The position numbers and the translations under genes were made by a program. A stretch of 7,872 bases of DNA from Minisyncoccota bacterium (lineage in GTDB: Bacteria; Patescibacteriota; Minisyncoccia; UBA6257; 1-14-0-10-40-38): the NCBI GenBank assembly GCA_020052135.1, contig JAGVPS010000015.1, positions 1-7,872 on the forward strand, given 5' to 3'. Below the pieces are notes generated by a model, which was given only the letters and a program-made list of their open reading frames with translations, searched no databases and had not been told where the DNA came from. How positions within the stretch are numbered: the stretch's first letter is position 1; each line of letters starts with the position of its first letter. Below are positions 5,219 through 7,872 of this stretch, piece by piece.

Positions 5219-5250
5219 AGATTTAAGTAGTTTTAGTATATCAGACCGAC
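5219..5250 (-). promoter_or_regulatory. Third copy of the extended -10 promoter cassette
   Basis: TG-A-TATACT at 5235-5243 on the minus strand with the same downstream bases (AAAACTACTTAAAT) as repeat copies A and B and CGTCGGTC upstream. The 100-bp repeat body is absent. It gives the toxin-antitoxin operon a second, distal promoter about 50 bases upstream of the operator-controlled one. Confidence 0.6.
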
Positions 5251-5267
5251 GTATATCGAGTGCATCT

Positions 5268-6038
5268 TTAATCATTAAACAACTGTTTAAGATATTGATT
5301 AGGGTTATCTAGAAAATTTTTAGTAATTTCGTAATGCTTTGTATCTCTATATCGGATCTCTTTTAGCTCGTCACCATCAAAGGAATAGATAACAGAATTT
5401 GGATATGCGAGAAGAATGGGAGAATGAGTAGCAATAATAAACTGGGACTCAGGATTTTTACATAATTTATTAATTATCGACAATAACGCGAGCTGTCGCT
5501 GTGGCGATAAAGCTACCTCAGGTTCATCGAAGATATAGAATCCAGCACCACCCACTCTATTTTTAAAAAATGAGAGAAAACTTTCACCATGCGATTGTTC
5601 GTGTAATGATTTACCTCCATAGGAGGCATAGGTAGTTTCTTTTCCTTGTCCTCCTTCATTTGCAATATAGTCGATGTGGCTCGCTAGATTGAAAAAACTT
5701 TCTGCTCTGAAAAAATAACCGTCTTTTGGTTTCTTACGCCAGGAAAGCGTCATACAAGAAGAAAGTTTTTGAATTTCAGAATATAAATTATCGTAAGCAG
5801 TATCGAAATTTATATTTTTACTCCCTCCCTCACGTCCAAACCCGGTCTTTGTAGCTAGTGCCTCGAGAACGGTTGACTTACCAGTTCCATTTTCCCCAAC
5901 AAAAAAAGTTACTTGAGTCGGCAAAACGATATCCCTTAAATTTTTGATGACTTGCAGAGAAAAAGGATATTTAGAAAAATCTGTTTCATTTTTGAAAGAA
6001 ACTTTTATCTTATCCAAGATAGGGCCATCTAAGATCAT
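5268..6038 (-). CDS. Stand-alone ABC-type ATPase (AAA_21 / COG3910-like)
   Basis: 256 residues with every ABC/SMC-type ATPase element and no transporter or long coiled-coil part: Walker A GENGTGKST (48-56), Q-loop region around YFFRAESFFNL (108-118), signature SHGESFLSFF (149-158), Walker B FYIFDEPEVALSP (167-179) with catalytic Glu172, and switch His205 in ATHSP. This arrangement and size fit the COG3910 predicted ATPases. Their cellular role is unsettled; relatives are often grouped with OLD/RecF-type ATPases and sometimes occur in defence islands. It sits seven bases after the methyltransferase stop, with AAAGGGAAG inside the end of that gene as ribosome site, so the two are co-transcribed. 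No nuclease (TOPRIM) domain follows, unlike OLD proteins. Confidence 0.88.
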   Translation of the reverse strand: MILDGPILDKIKVSFKNETDFSKYPFSLQVIKNLRDIVLPTQVTFFVGENGTGKSTVLEALATKTGFGREGGSKNINFDTAYDNLYSEIQKLSSCMTLSWRKKPKDGYFFRAESFFNLASHIDYIANEGGQGKETTYASYGGKSLHEQSHGESFLSFFKNRVGGAGFYIFDEPEVALSPQRQLALLSIINKLCKNPESQFIIATHSPILLAYPNSVIYSFDGDELKEIRYRDTKHYEITKNFLDNPNQYLKQLFND

Positions 6039-6045
6039 ATGAAAG

Positions 6046-6687
6046 TCAACTTCCCTTTCTTAAAATTAGAACATCTTCTTTAATGTGCACGATTCCACCG
6101 TCCATTGGCATATCGTCTTCCGTGGTCGTTTTATATTCAATAATCACCGGAGTGGATTTAATAGTTCGTATAGCAGATTCATAGTCTCCGCGATTATCCG
6201 ATGTAATCGGATAAAAACGCACATCTCTACCAACTCGCAACAACTCAATGATTCGTTTTGCCAACTGTTTGTGCGAGCTATAAGGAACCGATTTACCTAT
6301 TACAAGGTCATAGATTCCATCTGCAACTGGTATAGCTTCGGCCTCTGCTACAATCGTATGCTTTTCAACTTCATCGCGAATTTTTTCAGGAAGCCGATCC
6401 ATAAGTCGCATCAAAATATCCTTGCGAGCATATCCTTTCTTCGGTTCTGCCCCCGATTCTACCGCTAACGCAGGTTCAAGAGAGAATACCTCAGTCGAAA
6501 CATTCGCTGAAACCAGGGCAGCAGCAAAGCGGCGGTCAAAGGCTCCAATTTCTAAAATTCGTTTGCTGCGTAAATCTTCATCAGAAAAACTGAAAATCTC
6601 CTCATAATGTTTGAGCTCTTCCCCGAGCCATCGAGTAGTTTCATTTTCTGGCGTCTCTGGTGTTGAAGGAGGAAACCGTTCAGGCAT
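6046..6687 (-). CDS. Class I SAM-dependent methyltransferase
   Basis: 213 residues. A Rossmann-type methyltransferase: motif I RILEIGAFDRRFAAAL (43-58), acidic end of strand 2 VFSLEPA (Glu71), acidic loop AEAEAIPVADGIYDLVIGKSVPYSSHK (114-140) typical of motif III/IV, then RIIELLRVGRDVRFYP. Motif I reads E-I-G-A-F-D rather than the usual ExGxGxG, a variant found in many Patescibacterial enzymes annotated only as methyltransferase; it should still bind SAM. The substrate is unknown and no target-recognition domain is present, so DNA modification is unlikely. First gene of an operon with the ATPase. ATG 6687 is the only Met near the N-terminus; no clear Shine-Dalgarno, and a TGATAGAAT box ends four bases before the ATG. 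Confidence 0.82.
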   Translation of the reverse strand: MPERFPPSTPETPENETTRWLGEELKHYEEIFSFSDEDLRSKRILEIGAFDRRFAAALVSANVSTEVFSLEPALAVESGAEPKKGYARKDILMRLMDRLPEKIRDEVEKHTIVAEAEAIPVADGIYDLVIGKSVPYSSHKQLAKRIIELLRVGRDVRFYPITSDNRGDYESAIRTIKSTPVIIEYKTTTEDDMPMDGGIVHIKEDVLILRKGS

Positions 6688-6742
6688 AAATTATTCTATC
6701 ACATCGACGCGTCTCAAGCGCGAGAACTCACTATCTAATGTA

Positions 6743-6789
6743 CGTCGAAAGTGTGCTCATTTCGACGCGATTTTTACGCTTAAAAATCG
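6743..6789. repeat. Two back-to-back perfect hairpins
   Basis: CGTCGAAA/TTTCGACG (6743-6750 with 6760-6767, 9-base loop) abuts CGATTTTT/AAAAATCG (6768-6775 with 6782-6789, 6-base loop) with no gap. They lie just downstream of the tRNA block and before the methyltransferase. The second may end the tRNA transcript, though no T-run follows its stem on either strand. Confidence 0.65.
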
Positions 6790-6790
6790 G

Positions 6791-6820
6791 CTGCCGGGCA
6801 AGGGATCGAACCTCGATATC
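6791..6820 (-). pseudogene. tRNA 3' fragment (T-arm and acceptor strand)
   Basis: Minus strand CGAGG-TTCGATC-CCTTG is a T-stem and loop (five pairs, one of them G-T and one mismatch-prone) followed by CCCGGCA and G, the look of an acceptor 3' strand with A72 and discriminator G73 as in tRNA-Gln. The matching 5' half (TGCCGGG...) with D and anticodon arms is absent. It is in the trailer of the intact tRNA-Gln. Confidence 0.6.
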
Positions 6821-6823
6821 TCA

Positions 6824-6919
6824 TTTTCTGCAGTGCTGGGGGACTAGGAATCGAACCTAGATACCGGGATTCAAAGTCCCGTGTCCGACCATTAGACGAT
6901 CCCCCAGCACTGCAGAAAA
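6824..6919. repeat. 20-bp perfect inverted repeat enclosing tRNA-Gln
   Basis: Arms 6824-6843 and 6900-6919 are exact reverse complements. The inner seven pairs are the tRNA acceptor stem; the outer 13 (TTTTCTGCAGTGC) lie in the 5' leader and 3' trailer, continuing the acceptor helix without a bulge and pairing the discriminator base. Confidence 0.9.
6836..6906 (-). tRNA. tRNA-Gln(UUG)
   Basis: 71 nt, no encoded CCA. Acceptor TGGGGGA/TCCCCCA (seven perfect pairs), D-arm GTCTAATGGTCGGAC, anticodon stem CGGGA/TCCCG with loop CTTTGAA (anticodon UUG), 4-base variable loop, T-arm CTAGG-TTCGATT-CCTAG. U1-A72 and G73 are the glutamine identity elements. The 5' leader and 3' trailer pair with each other, so processing by RNase P must cope with a blunt extended helix. 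Confidence 0.93.
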
Positions 6920-6935
6920 ATACTATTGTGTCTTC

Positions 6936-6965
6936 TCCGCCGAAGGCGGATCCTCCTCCGGAGGA
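6936..6965. repeat. Pair of 15-nt mini-palindromes
   Basis: TCCGCC-GAA-GGCGGA (6936-6950) directly followed by TCCTCC-TCC-GGAGGA (6951-6965): two 6-bp stems with 3-base loops of the same design. Such paired GC-rich palindromes are common between genes in Patescibacteria. They replace the sequence after the anticodon-stem 5' strand of the broken tRNA. Confidence 0.75.
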
Positions 6966-7040
6966 AAAGGCCGCTGTCCTACCATTAGCCTCGCCCGTAG
7001 GCCGAATGCCTCCGTGCTACGGCCGAGGGACGATCCCCCA
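6966..7040 (-). pseudogene. tRNA 5' half, interrupted
   Basis: From 7040 the minus strand reads TGGGGGATCGTC, then a 41-base insertion, then TAATGGTAGGACA. With the insertion removed, 24 of 25 bases equal the 5' end of the intact tRNA-Gln 60 bases downstream (a C/A change at one D-loop base). After that it diverges (GCGGCCTTTT) and runs into paired palindromes, with no 3' strand of the anticodon stem, no T-arm and no acceptor 3' strand. It is therefore a tRNA remnant, not a gene; a related D-arm suggests the Gln family but the anticodon is lost. Confidence 0.72.
6988..7028. repeat. 41-bp palindromic element inserted in the tRNA D-arm
   Basis: Bounded by CCTCG and CGAGG arms with inner GCCGTAG / CTACGGGC pairing (one bulge), so it folds into an interrupted hairpin. 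It splits the D-stem exactly between GTC and TAATGG of the tRNA remnant. No coding capacity. Confidence 0.75.
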
Positions 7041-7066
7041 ATATTTTCTCTATTCGAGTGTACGAT

Positions 7067-7108
7067 AAAAAAATAAGGTCGGCTAGGGAGTAAACCCATC
7101 AGTCGACC
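7067..7108 (-). terminator. Intrinsic terminator of the ncRNA
   Basis: On the minus strand GGTCG (7104-7108) pairs with CGACC (7077-7081), with CT/AG and GGG/CCC inside and a TTTA-type loop, followed by TTATTTTTTT (7067-7076). Confidence 0.82.
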
Positions 7109-7274
7109 AGGAGGCTCGAAACTTGGCGGTTCTGCGGATGTTCTCCAGCGCGTTCACGCGCCCAAGGGGCGCCTTCGTACGGGAGGGTCGCGATCGCGAG
7201 GCAGGTACTCTGGGTTGCTGCAAAGAAATCCTTCGTCGGGACAGCGATCTGCCTTTTCCAAGTTTTTCCTCCTG
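7067..7274 (-). ncRNA. Candidate structured small RNA, family not recognised
   Basis: About 208 nt between a promoter and a terminator. The two ends pair: CAGGAGG (7274-7268) with CCTCCTG (7114-7108), then AAACTTGG (7265-7258) with CCAAGTTT (7126-7119), i.e. 15 bp closed by a small 2x4 internal loop. Inside are a long hairpin GGCAG/CTGCC (7253-7200) with nested GCTG/CAGC and CGAAG/CTTTG pairs, a TCGCGATCGCGA self-complementary stretch, and GCGCCC-AAG-GGGCGC (7158-7172). The predicted transcription start falls at the first base of the closing helix. I do not see the hallmarks of SRP RNA (GGAAGCAG loop), RNase P (GAGGAAAGTC), or tmRNA (tRNA-like end). A TTG-start 35-codon frame exists but looks non-coding. 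The gene lies between typA and the tRNA cluster. Confidence 0.65.
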
Positions 7275-7280
7275 AAAAAC

Positions 7281-7308
7281 AGTATACCGTGGCTTACGCG
7301 TATGTCTA
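7281..7308 (-). promoter_or_regulatory. Sigma70-type promoter for the ncRNA
   Basis: Minus strand -35 TAGACA (7303-7308; five of six consensus bases), 16-base spacer, -10 TATACT (7281-7286). The start is predicted near 7274, at the first paired base of the RNA. It lies immediately after the typA stop codon, so the RNA has its own promoter. Confidence 0.7.
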
Positions 7309-7312
7309 GGGC

Positions 7313-7872
7313 TTACGTTTTTTTACGTAGCTGATTTTGCAAAATTCTTTTGCGTAGACGGATACTCTGCGGTGTCACTTCCACGAGTTCATCATCCCCA
7401 ATGTATTCGAGCGCCTGTTCGAGCGTGAGTAATCGTGGAGGAATAAGGTCGTCAGTTACCGCATCGGTTTTTGCGCGAAAATTAGTGAGTTGTTTTGCTT
7501 TGCAGACATTTACCACTAAGTCATCTGCTTTTGCGTTTTGACCCACCACTTGTCCTTCATATACTTTTACGGCAGGGCCTAAAAACATGACACCGCGTTC
7601 TTGGGAGTTCAAAAGCGAGTATGCGGTTGTCGCGCCTGTTTCGTGTGCAATGAGAGATCCATGTGGAACAGACTCCATATCGTTCCGTTTAGGGAAGTAT
7701 CCAGCAAAAAGGGTATTGATAATGCCCGTGCCCTTCGTGTCAATTAAAAATTCGTTTCGGAAACCGATAAGTCCGCGCGTCGGGATAAAAAAATGAAAAA
7801 AGGCGATACCGTTTTCCACATTCATATTTTTCATCTCGCCTTTCCTGCGGCTCATTTTTTCGATAACAATTC
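7313..7872 (-). CDS. typA: Translational GTPase TypA/BipA, C-terminal part
   Basis: The last ~185 codons; the gene enters from the right, and the Met at 7855 is internal (preceded by IVIEK in frame). The sequence is diagnostic of TypA/BipA: IEKMSRRKGEMKNM, FFIPTRGLIGFRNEFLIDTKGTGIINTLF, GSLIAHETGATTAYSLLNSQERGVMFLGPAVKVYEGQVVGQNAKADDLVVNVCKAKQLTNFRA, DDELVEVTPQSIRLRK. This covers the end of the EF-G-like domain V and the TypA-specific C-terminal domain that contacts the ribosomal A site. The GTPase domain lies outside the window. Two usual residues differ slightly (GPAVKVYEGQVVG where most have PGxxVYEGMIVG), with no sign of decay. TypA helps ribosome assembly and translation under stress or cold. 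Confidence 0.95.
   Translation of the reverse strand, partial: IVIEKMSRRKGEMKNMNVENGIAFFHFFIPTRGLIGFRNEFLIDTKGTGIINTLFAGYFPKRNDMESVPHGSLIAHETGATTAYSLLNSQERGVMFLGPAVKVYEGQVVGQNAKADDLVVNVCKAKQLTNFRAKTDAVTDDLIPPRLLTLEQALEYIGDDELVEVTPQSIRLRKRILQNQLRKKT

Noticed and set aside
6085..6607. Plus-strand ORFs of 127 and 61 codons over the methyltransferase gene
   Set aside because: Antisense shadows of a gene with clear SAM-methyltransferase motifs.
6791..7040. A split or permuted tRNA made from the broken 5' half and the isolated 3' fragment
   Set aside because: The acceptor strands TGGGGGA and CCCGGCA do not pair, so the two pieces do not belong to one tRNA.
7154..7261. TTG-start 35-codon ORF with an AGGAGG site five bases upstream
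   Set aside because: The AGGAGG is one strand of the closing helix of the structured RNA, the peptide has no recognisable features, and the segment ends in a terminator shortly after; RNA gene is the better explanation.
7067..7274. Identification of the ncRNA as RNase P, SRP, tmRNA or 6S RNA
   Set aside because: GAGGAAAGTC/ACAGAA pairs, the GGAA-GCAG domain IV loop, and a tRNA-like 3' end were not found; the branched fold does not look like the single long 6S hairpin.

Overview
The window looks like a stretch of a Candidate Phyla Radiation (Patescibacteria, Parcubacteria-like) genome. This is inferred from style rather than from a marker gene: short compact genes, a small GerMN-domain lipoprotein-sized membrane protein, a tiny heptad-repeat coiled-coil protein, many short palindromic intergenic elements, decayed gene pieces and few good Shine-Dalgarno sites. 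Nearly everything, RNA genes included, lies on the minus strand, so reading order runs from right to left.

Right edge (7872 to 6790): the C-terminal part of the translational GTPase TypA/BipA runs in from outside. It is followed by a strong promoter, a roughly 208-nt segment that folds on itself and ends in an intrinsic terminator (a candidate structured ncRNA of no family I recognise), a broken tRNA 5' half split by palindromic elements, an intact tRNA-Gln(UUG) held at the tip of a 20-bp perfect inverted repeat, and a tRNA 3' fragment. Two back-to-back hairpins close this RNA block.

Middle right (6687 to 4517): a class I SAM methyltransferase and a stand-alone ABC-type ATPase (COG3910-like) form a two-gene operon. 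A HigB/Gp49-like toxin and a HigA-like XRE antitoxin form a second operon, with a 20-bp palindromic operator placed between the -35 and -10 boxes and an intrinsic terminator that overlaps the antitoxin stop codon.

Middle left (4449 to 1981): a coiled-coil protein, the central piece of an alpha/beta hydrolase, a cytidine-deaminase-family enzyme, an intact RBBP9/YdeN-like hydrolase, and a chimeric wreck joining the start of a second RBBP9-like hydrolase to the end of a ROK kinase. Two near-identical 142-bp repeats sit in this part, each upstream of a minus-strand gene and each carrying at its gene-proximal end an extended -10 promoter (TGnTATACT). Shorter copies of the same promoter cassette precede the toxin gene and the chimeric pseudogene.

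Left edge (1932 to 1): a 30-residue single-helix protein overlapping a GerMN-domain membrane protein by one base, then a 354-codon incomplete gene leaving the window, with a possible PD-(D/E)XK nuclease-like C-terminal motif set.

The strongest leads are the unidentified ncRNA, the repeat that carries a promoter, the tRNA cluster with its inverted repeat and insertions, and the uncharacterised nuclease-like gene at the left edge.
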